From Siphonodentalium dalli (taxonomy: Eukaryota; Mollusca; Scaphopoda; Gadilida; Siphonodentaliidae): a DNA stretch of 64,000 bases. This document shows positions 34,445-48,400 of the stretch, one piece after another; the stretch's first letter is position 1, and every line of letters starts with the position of its first letter. The position numbers were made by a program, and so were the translations under genes. The stretch spans positions 159,483,465-159,547,464 of the forward strand of contig CP136068.1 of NCBI GenBank assembly GCA_032622095.1. The letters run 5' to 3'. The notes beneath the pieces are model-generated. The model did not search any database. It was given only the letters and a program-made list of their open reading frames with translations, and was not told the origin of the DNA.

Positions 34445-37035
34445 GTGGATCACACAGACCTGTTTATATATCGGAAACAACTAGAATTTGTTCTATCATT
34501 ACGTTTGAGTCAGTTATCATTGATGCCTTGTTAAATTATACCATATCTATAGATGATCAGGTTTGTATTTCTGTCTCCCATTTCAATTCAAAATTATAGA
34601 TCTGTCTTAATATTTTTAAAATTGTCATGTAATTTTCACTGAAATGAAGTTCGAAAACAGGAGAATGTTTTAAATGCATGTTACTGGATGGTTAAATTAA
34701 TGTTTATAGCTACTTGCAGACGAACGAATAATATTAATATATGATAATATTTCATTAACTAATCAGTTAATCAAAATGAAGAGAATTATGCCGCAACATA
34801 GACATCAAAATGTGAAGGGCTTATTAAGGCTAAGGGGTTACATATACCACCCCACCCACTGAATAATTATAATTCTAAATTTAAAAACTTCATGGTAACA
34901 GCTCGAATGATGTTATATTATGAACTTAACTGTGCACCGTTCAATAATGGAATCTGATATTCACGACCTTCTTTTTATCTTGTAACAAATTACAACAATT
35001 TTTTATTTATATTTATTCGTAATTTCGAATTATTGAAAATTATGAAATAAGCACACGCTACAAGCTCGTCTAGCGTCACTTGTGTCTACTTAATGCCCAC
35101 GACCGCAAACAGGTAAGGTCATATAGACAGAAAATTAAGGCATACGAATTTCATTGATAATTGAATGTTTATATTTTTCCTAAAAGAAAGTGATGAAATA
35201 AGTTACCTCGAACATAGGCAGCTTTTGGTTTCCCCCATTGTATGTCGACAGATACATATTGTCAAAAAAATATCTCTACCTCGACCATGTTAGATCTGCC
35301 GTGGAACCGCATTGAGATATGACAGCTATCAACGCGGTTCTACCAGTGTCTACTGTTAACGCAACACAGTCACAATGTTATTTCAATGCGGTTGCAATTG
35401 TTCCTCAATATGGCGAAAATAACCATCAGTGCAACATAACGCGGTGAATGTGATGGTAGACGGAATTATGCCTTAGGTTCCACCAGCGAAATGCCAGGAC
35501 ATATTTGTGCCGGCCTGACATGCCCGTTTTGGCCGACAACATGCCTGTCAACCGATATGACGGCCAAATATATCAGTCATGTAACAGCGATTTTGTATCT
35601 CTTGTTGGCTTATAAAATAAATTAAGAATTTGGTCATGCATTCGTTCCTCGCTTGAAAATTAATTTTAGTGTACGAACATCCTCGTTGATGAGGTCCTCG
35701 TGTAGTCGGTCATGTCACTTACGTACAGGGCGCTCAAAGAATTCTTGGGAAAATGACCACGTGCTTGATTCTACTTCGCTATTTTGGAACTACGCATTCG
35801 TCAATGCATTTACAATGATATTTCACAAACAAGTGTCTTTATGAATATAAAACAATTAAATAGTGATTTATTTACAAACTTCAATTTGAATGGAAACCTA
35901 CATTACTTCCGAGCGGACACTCGGAACTACCGGATCGTTCAATGAAAATGTTCCATTGCGCTATGGAAGGCGAAGAGAAATTTATTGGCGCAATCAACAA
36001 TTGCATTGAAATCACAACAAATTTTAATTTAACCGACCCATTCTACCCGCTGTCAGTTCAAAATCCAGCTAATCCACATTACTTCATGATTGTGAAATCA
36101 CCAGACAGAAATAATATAATTGTTCTTGCAAACAGTTGAATATTTTTTCAATCCAGTTAGTATTTCCTCCTATTACCAAAATATGGTAATACATACCAAA
36201 TAAGGAATTTATTATGATAGTAGTGTGAGTTGTAAGTTATAGACGCACCAAATTAGGCGTTTTACAACCGACATATAATGCACGCGAATATAAATATAAC
36301 GAAATGACGCAATATCATGACTCTGCTTATAAACATTTCACTGCGCTTTTATCGAGAAAATAAACAACGCTCGACCTGCATTTTCTTTGACACAAAGCGT
36401 GTTTTGTGAATAATATCACATTCACATCATCATTATGCTATACTATTAGTATCTTCTTGAGGAAATTATCATAATTTGATAAATGTTATTTCTAAATTAT
36501 AACCAAAATGAAAGCCGCCCATCCCTTTAAAGCACACATCCAGCTATATAAATTATTTAGGCTGAAGTACCGTACTGGTACAAATCATTTGCCCAAATCA
36601 TTTACGATGAAGTACAAATGAAAATTAATATTAATATGGACAAAACTCAAATTGAATCGAAGTCATGAAGAATGTGACTACTGACCCCCCCCCCCCCCCA
36701 CACACGCTGGGTATTTCACTTGTCATCAAACCATGCTATGAACATGCCTGCAATAATGTTTTCTTTGTTTTTTTTAATCCATGTATGTGGCAGACGGTAC
36801 ATTGAAAAGATTGATATCCAGTACAATATGTGAAATTTTAAGTAAATATCTGTACATGTAATTTCATATACTAAGTGCATGTCATTTTATAAGACCTATA
36901 TGCTATATTGTATAGAGGACTGTCAGCTAGATGTCTTGCTGTGGAAGTAAATTGATTGTACAACATATACTGGACCACAGTTGGAACTTAGATGTATTCA
37001 ATTTACAACGGTAAGTTTTTATATACATACTGGTC
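34445..37035. other. interval without a firm gene
   Basis: The 65-codon frame at 35942-36139 (MKMFHCAMEGEEKFIGAINN...) has protein-like composition but no recognised motif. The tail at about 36380-36522 matches the right end of the element at 54228-55907 (actattagtat-ttcttg, aatgttattt-taaatta, cattccttt/catcccttt before taa). A C11 run lies near 36687. Confidence 0.4.
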
Positions 37036-37042
37036 ACTTTAA

Positions 37043-37871
37043 AGATGCATAATCTGATTTGACGCCCCTAAATTACTATTTCTTCGGCTTCGGGTTTACA
37101 TAATATTTGATTTGTGTCGAGGAACATACCCATCACAGCTCTGAGTTATCAAACTTGTTAATTGTATCTACCTGGATTGTTTGTCGGCCTAGCAAACATA
37201 CCACTGACTTCTTCCAGAAATATGCAGATATACAAGATATTGAGAGTCAGGATATATTGTTGTTTTCTTGTAAAATTACCAAATACCCACGGTATGCAGC
37301 TCTTGAAATTAGGAAAAACTGTCCCACAGCAAATTTAATGCTGCGGCATGTTAGATTCCACACATTGCCAGGGCACCTTCCATGTCATTGCTTATTGCAG
37401 TAGCCAATTTCAGAGATATATTTCTGTCTATGTCACTCCGAACATACAGAGTATGGACACAATGACTAATCAATCACTGCCATGTCAAACTGAGGTAATC
37501 ACGTACACCAACATGTATTAGTTGATAGGAACAGGCAATACATTATAAGTGGTGAAAATGCTAATGTTCTTTTGTCAAAACATTATTTCGTGGTTCGGGG
37601 GAGGGAGTGGGAATAAACAATTGTCGGGAAAAACATGCTAACAGTTAACAATGCAAATCAAATTGGATCGAGAGGTGCGCGGGTTCCAAAATTGGCCAAT
37701 GGTAAACAAAAGTATGAAATGTGTCTCAAAATTTTCTGACTGCCCCCTGTTGTTGTCAGTATTTGTTGGTAAAGAACCAACTTGGATGACTAAAACGGCT
37801 TTTGGTGTATATTTTCATTGTTCAAGTTGTAACTGGATGATCCGGGGACAATCAAATCGGATTGTGCATCT
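37043..37871. mobile_element. TTAA-flanked non-autonomous transposon
   Basis: The left end agatgcataatctgatttga is mirrored by tcaaatcggattgtgcatct at the right, with TTAA at 37039-37042 and 37872-37875. The internal 98-codon frame has no transposase motif. The same termini occur on the MITE in integrase intron 2 (5425-5855). Confidence 0.78.
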
Positions 37872-37879
37872 TTAACAAA

Positions 37880-40095
37880 CAGCATTATGTCGTATGTTTG
37901 TTGAAATTATGTGTACATTCCCTACCCATGGAGAACAGTCCATACAAATAATAAACAATTCCAATGTATAATCTCTAGCAGAGCGGGTGTTTCTAAGTTG
38001 CAAGGTATGGACTAAGACTTAATAAAATAACACATGTGAAGGGTAACTGGAGAAAAAAAAAACAGGGGTGAGGGGGTGAATAATCACTGCATTTCGCATT
38101 TTAATTCACACAACACTGATGATGCTATATAAACTTAATTAGGATGGCCTTATAATTTCCCTTATAAATATCCAATAACTTGATGTGCTTTTAAAGTGAT
38201 GTGAAACACTCCACTGAGGTGTTTCCGGACTGAATAATAAATAATCAGGCCAAAATAAGTTATTGTCTTCAATTGGATATCCAAATAGTCGGAAAGGTGC
38301 ATCATTGTTATAAACAAGCTAAACCCAGTGACTGGTATTGGAACAATATCATTTCCATAATGTTTATACCCAATAAGGTGCCCTAAATAAAGTACTATAT
38401 ATTCACATGTGTGCGTAGTTCAACCGGTGTGTTCTCTGAAATGGTACAGTGTATATGGTTGGAATTTTGGTTCTTAATCTCAGGTTTTTGCTACATAACA
38501 CAATTCCAGAGGGGATAGTGTTTGGATACTAACTTAGTGTTTATTTATATACACCCATGCATGCTTGTTTAAACAATGGGATGTAATATGTTATTATGTA
38601 TTATGCCGTTTGTCTGTCCAAAATACAGGTCAAGTTCCAGTTTTGGTTCAGCCCGTCAATTTCACCAAAGTTGAAGGCGTTTTGGTAGAATTACCGTGGG
38701 CGTATTTTGCCACGCCCTAACAATGCTCTCAATATTCAATGAAATAAGTCTACAATATATGTCTTTATATTTGATAATTTTCCTAAAAATAGTATTTTAT
38801 GCATTTATTTTCAGAGTATGCTCATTGGCATTGGAAACTTTAGTACCAGAACGTGCTCGGCATACAGAGGAGGCATGTGTGTTATCTGTGCAGATACAAT
38901 ATGTTATTAGTCAATTTTTCATGCGGATCTTTCAATTACTACTGCAGGGCAGGTGTTGAATCTGATATGTCATTCTTGGGAATGTTCAATATAAGCAGAT
39001 GTGTGATAAACTATTTATTTAGTGTTAATTCATTGCAATTTTTGCAACAGTGAGGTGTTCACAGAAGACATGAATAGATACTGATGTGGAAGAATGGCTA
39101 GGATGACAATTATTTCTGCTGGATAAGTTTGAGTCTTAAAACGTCATTCAACGTAGATGCAACCAATTATATCATTTGGACAATTTCCATCATCTTCGAC
39201 TCTTAATTTCGGTTGCTTATGATATGATTCATGAATGGAGTGGCCCTCACATATGCAGGCAAATTACATGCCCCAATTTAAGATTACTGACATTAATTAA
39301 GTGGTCCTCAGGCGTTTATGATTTGTGATTTGCCACATCTTGTGGAAGTCAGTTCTATACCAGTTGCACTCTTAACAAAGTCACCGCAAAATTATGTGAG
39401 AAACATTTGCCAGTTTGGGGACGAACGGTTTCTATCATAATAATTTCAGGACACTGTAAACAGAAAATAAGTGATAACGTAAAACAAACATTTCCTTCGT
39501 ATAATATACAGTCGTCACCATTTATTTTCTGTTTATCGGAGAAACCTCAAAATTATTATTGGAGAAACCGTAACAAATAATGGGTTTTCGTATAATATAC
39601 AATTTTACCGTAATTTTATGTTCATGGAGTGACTGTAATTACTACGACATAAACAGACGTTCTAATAACTGCCGGCTGTTTCTTGTAAAAACAATTAACA
39701 GTGCAGGCCTGTGCACTACATGTATACAATGGCTTGTATTTGCACACGAACAGACAGAAGGAACCCATGTATATGTTTGTGGGGAGGGTATTAATTGGAT
39801 GTATTTGTCAAACATTGAGTCTAGTTAGTCCAAGCTGGTGAAAACCATAATGTAGAAATCTGATGGTCAGTAGTATGCTAGTGATTAGCTGAATACTTTT
39901 ATGGAAATGGAATCTGGTGGCACCTATTTCAGACTCTGTACAGCATACTGAGTCTAAAGCCTTATATAATTAACCATTTACTATATCAATGGATTTTGAC
40001 CCATACTATTCCTATGTAATGGAACAGCATACTGTTAACTTGTAGGGATTCTCTGGGATAAAAGCAGAAGGCAGAGGTACCGGGTAGGAAACACT
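37880..40095. other. interval without a supported gene
   Basis: Only short open frames. The segment at about 38816-38912 follows ttattttcag and is open in two frames, but no partner exon was found. Confidence 0.4.
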
Positions 40096-40216
40096 GATTG
40101 GAGGGTATATACTTTAAGTTACTTCAACCATTTGATAACTGGATACTGATCGATGAGTATTTACCTTTTCTCAAAGAGATGTATCTACACATCAATGATT
40201 GTCCAGTCATGGAAGG

Positions 40217-40563
40217 GTTAATGCTATACACTAAATCCGGCTATTTATGGGACTATCACCGTTTATACTCAAGTGAAGATATGCAACAAATGAATGAATT
40301 TGAGCTATGGATTAGTGCAAAATACACTCATGTGCTCTATGAACAATGCAAACAACATGGTAATCATAATGAAAACTAATTTATGACTCGAGTCATAAAT
40401 TCATTTTCATTATAATGACCATGTTTGCATCGTTCATATAACACATCAGTGTATTGTGTACTAATACATAGCTCAAATTCATCCATTTGTTGCATATATT
40501 CTGTTGAGTATAAAAGGAGATGGTCCCATAAATGGCCGGATATAGCGTACAGTGCCATTTAAG
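40217..40563. mobile_element. foldback element, ~165-bp arms
   Basis: The left arm (ctatttatgggactatcacc ... aatcataatgaaaa) is mirrored by the right arm with a centre at tttatgactcgagtcataaa. Both arms translate similarly outward (LYSSEDMQQMNEFELWIS and LYSTEYMQQMDEFELCIS), which results from the symmetry. A second copy is at 56350-56600. Confidence 0.8.
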
Positions 40564-40574
40564 GCTGCATATAT

Positions 40575-41000
40575 AAAACCAGTTTTGGTTTTGATCAAAA
40601 CTAGTTGGTAGTTGGTATTTCGTTTTGATCAAAACCAAAATTGGGTTTGATCAAAACCAAAATTAGTTTCATATATAATACCAGTTTTGGTTTTGATCAA
40701 AACCAGATGGCAGTATTACTGTTGGTATTGGGTTTTGACCAAAACCAAGTTTGGTTACATATATGGGACAAACTTCGAAACCAATTTTGGTTTTGATCAA
40801 AACCAAATGCTCATACAAGTTGATTTGAATTTTTTTGTCAAAACCAAAATTGGTTTTGATCAAAAACAAAATTGGTTTCGTATATAAAACCAGTTTTGAT
40901 TTTGATCAAAACCAGTTGGCAGTTGGTATTTGGTTTTGATCAAAACCTAATTTGGTTACATACATGGGACAAAGTTCAAAACCAAGTTTTTTAAACCTAA
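40575..41000. repeat. ttttggttttgatcaaaacc palindromic repeats
   Basis: About ten copies of the palindrome ggttttgatcaaaacc with variable spacers that include tatataaaaccagt and gttacatatatgggaca. Copies lie in pairs, giving alternative hairpins. Confidence 0.85.
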
Positions 41001-41009
41001 ACGTTTAAG

Positions 41010-41905
41010 AGTGTAACATGGGGGTGCAAATATAAGTTACTGGAAGGGGGTGCATTTATAAACTATATGTGAACATCCCTAATAGGGACCCTCTAGCCAC
41101 GTCCCTGCTAACTCGTGATTTACACTGAATTAATGTTTCCATTCGTTGTACAGTTACCGGCCTATACTGTCGAATATCACAGAATAGCCTATACTATTAA
41201 TATGCCATTATAACATAAAACACAAACAAACATACACGTTTTCACCATTGCACATGCGCCCCACCCTAAAGATGATCCATGTGCCGGCCTGTCCGAATGA
41301 TAATTGGGATAATTTCGAGCAGAAACGGCCAAAATGTGAAGCATATCATTCGCGTCTTTTACATCCCAGCTCTGGTTTGGCGACATCTCATCGCAGGATC
41401 GATCTGCGGCGTTGATACTCGAAATTATTGTGGGTACCCACACTTGGAAGCATAAATTATTTTTGCGAACCGCTCTTCAGGCTAGACAATTTTATGGTTA
41501 ATTAAACATATATTTTTCTATATATGACTGATAATGATGTTTCAAACGAACTACCTAACGTCAAACAGTGTCTACTATTTATGATAAAATCGCAAATGAG
41601 TCGGAATTTCTATTAAATTTATCGGGGTGATGGTTATGGTCGCTGTCCCATTGAGGGAACATTCGCTTTGCGAAATTATGTTTTGAATAGTGGATATCAC
41701 CATTTCACTGGGATATATATAGCTTCATCTGAGGGAAGATATGTTCATTTATCAAAATCGCTATTCTCGGGTTGGGTGATACCCTCGGTATGGCGATACC
41801 ACGTTCACGGGCGTGATAACTACGGTACGCGCGTTCTAGAATTTATCTTCAAACTTTTCGGTTATAACTGTATAACCGTAATCGAAACAAGATTTATTTC
41901 TTAAA
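41010..41905 (-). repeat. 0.9-kb inverted repeat, right arm
   Basis: Reverse-complement partner of 31190-32095. The left arm has about 50 extra bases near 31650-31700, and the right arm has an insertion agatgaagctatatata (mirrored) near 41715. A 78-codon frame at 41668-41904 is not shared by the other arm. Confidence 0.75.
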
Positions 41906-42374
41906 TGGTCAATACCTGAGACCAAATTCCCATTGACTGTAGTTACATGTGATGTGCATGCATTTACACGCACATACATGCGCATACATTGATCCATATG
42001 GGGATACTATAGTGGCGACAACAGTTCGAGCAAATGTTGGCTCAAACAGTCTGCAAGTATAGTAATCCACACATTAATGTTCATCAATATGTGTGTGACT
42101 TTTCACGCCGGCAACATGTCATATGTCTTCTATTGAGTTTTCAATCAATAAGGGCGCGCCACCACATCTTGTGCAGTGTAGACCTGCCGGTTTGTCGTAA
42201 AGTATATGTCGGATATCTATTCCTACATGACAATCGCAGTCATCACTTTATGTTATTAAACTAGTAAATGGTACATATATTTCGCACACAGGACGTGACA
42301 TGGTTTCAAACAAATATTTTTGTTTCAAAGAACTGTTTAATTTCTGAGTTTTTCAAGTGAAATTTCTTATAAAA

Positions 42375-42441
42375 ATGCTTTATCTTGTTACAAACATGCA
42401 TGTTATTCTGCTCCTCGCTGTGATGATTACCACTAATACAG
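42375..42441 (+). CDS. C-type lectin exon 1 (signal peptide)
   Basis: The ATG at 42375 gives MLYLVTNMHVILLLAVMITT, a hydrophobic signal peptide, ending NT plus one base before donor gttggt (phase 1). The next exon completes a Gly directly before the first domain Cys, the usual layout for secreted lectin genes. The first ATG was chosen; a second at codon 8 would also leave a signal peptide. Confidence 0.72.
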
Positions 42442-45400
42442 GTTGGTGTATTTGTTTGTCACATGTTTTAACAGGACACACGTTTATTGCCGGTACGCAC
42501 AGTGACGTAAGGGCTTAGCGCGATGATCTCGTTGTAAAAGGCGGAACTTTATCATTATATTCAATTTGTGTTCGGAAATTTAGTGTTGACTGAGATAAAC
42601 ATGGGTGATAAGGGTGGCTGAACAATGTTGTTAACTTGAAAAAATACATCTTTAAATTGAACAATATTATTGTTTGATGCTGTCTTTACTTCACCCTTTA
42701 GTTGTGAAAAGGAATATTATTTGTTGTAACCCCAGTCATCTCGATATCGATTTCTTTGCTAAAATCTGATTATGTTTTAAAAGTGATATGAAATTCGTCG
42801 CAATTATATATGACATTTATTAACATCGTCAATTAATTTCGATTCGAGCATCGCTAAAGCTCGGTTTGATCAAATTTAGTGCACTCGGTAATATATTTCG
42901 TATATAATTGCGACTCATTAGATACCCTATACATGTATATATAGTGTGCGCATACTCGCAACACGGAGATAACTCAATAATAGTTCTTGATTAATTCACC
43001 TATAATGCCTAGCGGCAATATGAATATATGCCATGAACTTACCATGAACTCGCAATTGTAACATAATATAAACAATTTGAATATTGAATATAGTACGAAT
43101 GTTTCATATCTTAACTTCTATCACAGAAACTGACATAAACTTCAAAAACTAAATGTATTAATTATGAAGAGTGCATTATATGACATATCGATCTGTTATC
43201 CAACTGACTAAGCACATATCTGTCTTCGTTATAGGTTATCATTTAGAAACACAGTTACTGAATTATTAACATTTCCTCAAAATATATATTACTCGTATGG
43301 TATAATGATAGTGGGAATGTGAAGTATCAACATATCACACATTGTGTGAGTCGAGTGTGCGTCGTTTGTATACACGTCAAACAAATTGATTCGCGCTGAC
43401 AACGATTCAACAACGAAATATTGAGAGGCGATGATTACCGATCGCTATACTTGTATGTTATAAACGACGCCGTGACATTTCTAACCAAAGTCCACATAGT
43501 GGGTTCCCGAATATAAGTGTATTGCTTATCGCATACGCTTTTTGGACTGTTTATTTACATAACGTGGCGTGTGTTTAAATAACATAGAGTATTAATATGA
43601 CAATAATTTACAATTTACGCGATATGTATTATTGGTATAAGAACAATATTAAAACATGTTGTCTTTACTATAATATTATTTCTTTTTATGGCGGTTTTAA
43701 CGGATGTTTCCACGTGAATATTGTAACAGAAATAACCACCATCAAGCTTACAGTATCTTTAAACAAATTTAATTATAAGTTCCGTATATTGTACATACAT
43801 GTCATGTCAAAGGAATGGTCACAATATCAGTCAGAGTGGTATTTATTTTACTGTACTATTTAACTCTTTGGTATCTGTGTTCAGTTAAATCATATTGGAC
43901 GTTAATTGTTATGTGTTCGTATTATGTTGGTACGTTTTTTTCTATTACATAATTATGCAACTTACAAATTATAAATATGGGGTTACGACATTAATTCAAA
44001 CACCTGCAATTTATGTATATAGGATAATGTTTGTATTGTCACTTTTGAGTTCCGAAAGCTCCGCCTTAGTCACATCCACGGTGTTGTAACCATAGTTGTG
44101 ATTCTATTGTGTGGACATCGTTGCACTGTACCAGTTGGGAAAGTCTTATAGCTATTACTGTAAGTAAACACTTATCACCCATAAGTTATCAATATTTAAT
44201 CAAACCAAATCATGTTTATTAAACTCAAATAAAATGGAGGCTCTTCCTGGTTGGCTGGTAATCTGTTCCCACATATATGTCGACGACTTGTGGTGCAATT
44301 ATGCATGTAACACATAAACACGTAACCATTGCAATACAGCCAACGTCTCACTATCGCAAATCGTAGGATACTTGGTTACACTAATGCAAGAGTGATAACA
44401 ACGACATGAATTGTAGATGTAACAGGAATAGGCCGCAAACAATATGCCTCGGTCACAACACAACTAAGATTTCAGAAAAGAAGAAGTCAGCGCAGAATAT
44501 GCAGGCCCCTGGTTAAGTTGTGCTGATTAACCCATAGCGAGCCCCACATAGTGGTGAGCAGATGACAATCAGCAATACATATTTATTTTTGTTTTGGAAT
44601 CCATGTGGGATATATACACCCCTGGTAAAATGGTCCTGTTCAACTCACAGCGAGCCCTGAAGAGCGACAAGCAAACGACACTCATGCTAATTATGAATAA
44701 TGTTGATTGCCACGATGTGTTAAAGCGTCCCAGCAGATGGAGATGTCACCCGTTTGAATCAACTAAACCCCAGGTTCGCATAATTATATTTGCATACCCC
44801 ATGGGTTGCAACTTCCGAACTGGTGCTGGGAGCTTTACAACTGTTGGCAGTTTCAGACCAACATGTTTTCCAACAGAAGAAAAGTATGCCACTGTCGGTC
44901 TAAAAAGAACAAGTGCCTAACTACATTCTGATTGGAATATCAAGCAATGAGAGATATGTAAACAGGGTTCGCGCTGCCCATTGCCAATTTAGCAAATTGC
45001 TATAAAAAAATGAAATGGCTCCAAAAAAATCCCGACTGGCTACAAAAAGCGCAAGTTAGATTTCAGCAACAATGCATCAGACACGCAACACCCTTCTAAA
45101 ATGAAGAAAGTTATTGATTTCTTCGGACATTCAGACATTACCGATAGTCCAAATACAAATTCAAAAGTGGCACCAGAAAATATTAGTCGGAAAAAAACTG
45201 GCAACGAAAGTATAAAGTGGCTATAAAAATAATGCAATTGTCAATAGTGTTGGCACCTGGGAATTTTGGGCCAGCGCGAACCCTGTATGTAAACCTCTAT
45301 GTGGCGTACAATTTCGAACAATGCTGTGACAGTCATGAAATTACCAATTGCTCATCATGTTCACCAAAGTGTGTGGGGATAAGCCCCCCCCCACAGTCGC

Positions 45401-48400
45401 GATGTCCATGATGATTTTGTAGCAAAGTAGCTGGTGTGGAGATGGCTCTGTACGAGGGCAATGCAGAGTCCAGAGGTTTTATACTTATGTAAGTACGATA
45501 GGTAGAATGAAGAGAGGTCTTGGTGTTTCAATGGTCTAAGCCAGAGTTAATCTGTATATCATAGACACGAGTAGTTATTCCAAGAGTAGGGATATCATGC
45601 GGCTAAATAAGGTCTGATGTATCATGATACTCTTGTTTATGACAAGTATTATACCATTATTTACAATATGATGATACTGATTTTATCATGCCTATATTAT
45701 ACAATTGTTAATACCAGTTATAACCAATTAAGAATACATTTTGTTAATTGTGTTTCTATATTCGTATACTATATCATTTATATCTCCCACGTATACTGCT
45801 TACTTATATACATTTAGCCTCAGCAGTTGCAATCACGGGGGAAGGGAAGTTTATCCTAGATCCGGGAACATATCAAATTATAACACTACTATATTATTTA
45901 CTATCGAAAACTGGGTTTAACAAAACAACAGGGATATATATATATCAATTATAGTCAACAAAGAGCACATAACAAACAATTTTATTGAAACAGTTCCTAC
46001 TGCACACATATACCATGTTTTCTACACACATTGACGTTTATTCGATGAGATCCGACCAGACAAACGCATAGTGGCTTTTATTCGATATGAACAGACCAGT
46101 CAAACCGATAAAATTACACTTCAGGAACAATAACTGTACAACATTCCGTAGCATCATCAAGGTAATTATGCAATAGCCAACATCTAAGTAAATTATCAGG
46201 ACCACTTAACCAGGGTGATGCATACGACCCAAAGTAAATTATCAGGACCACTTAACCAGGGTGATGCATACGACCCAAAGAAAATTATCAGGACCACTTA
46301 ACCAGGGTGATGCATACGACCCAAAGTAAATTATCAGGACCACTTAACCAGGGTGATGCATACGACCCAAAGTAAATTATCAGGACCACTTAACCAGGGT
46401 GATGCATACGACCCAAAGTACATTATCAGGACCACTTAACCAGGGTGATGCATACGACCCAAAGTAAATTATCAGGACCACTTAACCAGGGTGATGCATA
46501 CGACCCAAAGTAAATTATCAGAACCACTTAACCAGGGTGATGCATACGACCCAAGTAAATTATCAGGATCACTTAACCAGGGTGATGCATAGACCCACTT
46601 AACCAGGGTGATGCATACGACCCAAAGTAAATTATCAGGACCACTTAACCAGGGTGATGCATACGACCCAAAGTAAATTATCAGGATCACTTAACCAGGG
46701 TGATGCATACGACCGACTTAACCAGGGTGATGCATACGACCCAAAGTAAATTATCAGGATCACTTAACCAGGGTGATGCATACGACCCAAAGTAAATTAT
46801 CAGGACCACTTAACCAGGGTGATGCATACGAACCAAAGTACATTATCAGGACCACTTAACCAGGGTGATGCATACGACCCAAAGTAAATTATCAGGACCA
46901 CTTAACCAGGGTGATGCATACGACCCAAAGTAAATTATCAGAACCACTTAACCAGGGTGATGCATACGACCCACATAACCAGGGTGATGCAAACGACCCA
47001 AAGAGTGAAAGATCAGACATAATGGCATCTCAGGTGTATTAAAGACGCTTTTATTACACGCTTGTTACCAGAAGTACAGTGTTATTGCTGTTCCATATTT
47101 ACAATTACGTATGGAACGTACGTTCCATACGAATCTCGTTGACGTAAAATGACGTGCATGACGTTCGCCTCAACACTGAAACCGGAACTATAAAATAAAA
47201 GCATCATCACACATGACAAAACACTCCCGCTATGTGCCTAAATAAACCTTCTAAGTCTGTATTATTAATGCACGGATGTTAGGACGCGAAGCGTGTAATA
47301 AACACAGAACGACACGATGTGTAAATGGGTTTGTCGATACGGCACTCATGCTGTCGCGGAAGGAAAGAACTCGAAGCGCAAGGGCTCTCGTGCTATCCTT
47401 TCGCGACAGCACTCGTGCCGTATCGACACACCCATTTACACATCGTGTCGTTCTGTGTATTTATTCCATGTTATACACGTAGTTTTGCGTTCATGTTTTG
47501 AAGTGTATTCCGATTCTGATAGTTTACTGCATATATTTCATCGATCGCTATATGTATTAATAGTTTGTAACGCAGGTTGTCCAACGGGGTGGTTTCTGTC
47601 CTCGAATGCCACATGTTACACGCTGCTTCAAAACCCAGGAAGTTTGGACTCTGCTGCTCTGAGCGATGGTTGCAAACAGAACCAGGCGAATTTAGGGAGA
47701 ATCTACAATTATGAAATCGACATGCCTCAAATCGACGTAAGTCTTGATGGTAAAGTGTGTGTGTCCTATATATACCGATTGGTGGAGAGAGGGCCGTTTT
47801 AAAATTAGACTCTTGAAAATGCTACCAGAAACGACTCCGAGCAGCTGAAAGGTTGTTGTCGAATCCCCTGGAGAGCATGTTTTCAACGCTGCCGAATTTC
47901 AACACACGACGGCGCTTATTTCAAAGTAATTTCAATATATCCCGACGCTAGCAAGCCGGCAAGTTATTCGGTGTTACTGATATTCATATCGTGTAGATCG
48001 TGTGTTGTTGTGAGAAAAGTGTCCCACAAAAGTACACCTCTTCGAATTTTTTACCGAACTGGGGAAGAAATGTCATTATGTTCTGTTGTCAATTTCTTTC
48101 GTCGACTTGTTGCGATACCGCGAAAATTCAACAGAATATATTATTATGTAGAGGTTTAACCTTGATTCACTACACACGGCAATGAAACGAGATTAGTACG
48201 AAAATGTAGCGGAACATACCCCTCATCGAGGCAGATTGGTAGAAAAGCTGAGGCGAGCGACTTTTATTTATGTCCGATTACCGCAATACAGCGTTCACTT
48301 CCGTTCATACACAGTGCACTTACTAGAGAAAAAACGCCATATATTTACAATATGTTTCCATTCCATCTCGCAAAGTATATTCAAAGAATATGATGCCAAG

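Noticed and set aside
44594..44920. 108-codon plus-strand frame in lectin intron 1
   Set aside because: It starts in a repeat end similar to the 3050-3568 MITE and continues in repeated agcgagccc sequence. No domain recognised.
46472..46690. Minus-strand 72-codon frame
   Set aside because: It is a repetition of the 46-bp minisatellite read in shifting frames (LLWVVCITLVKW units), not a protein gene.
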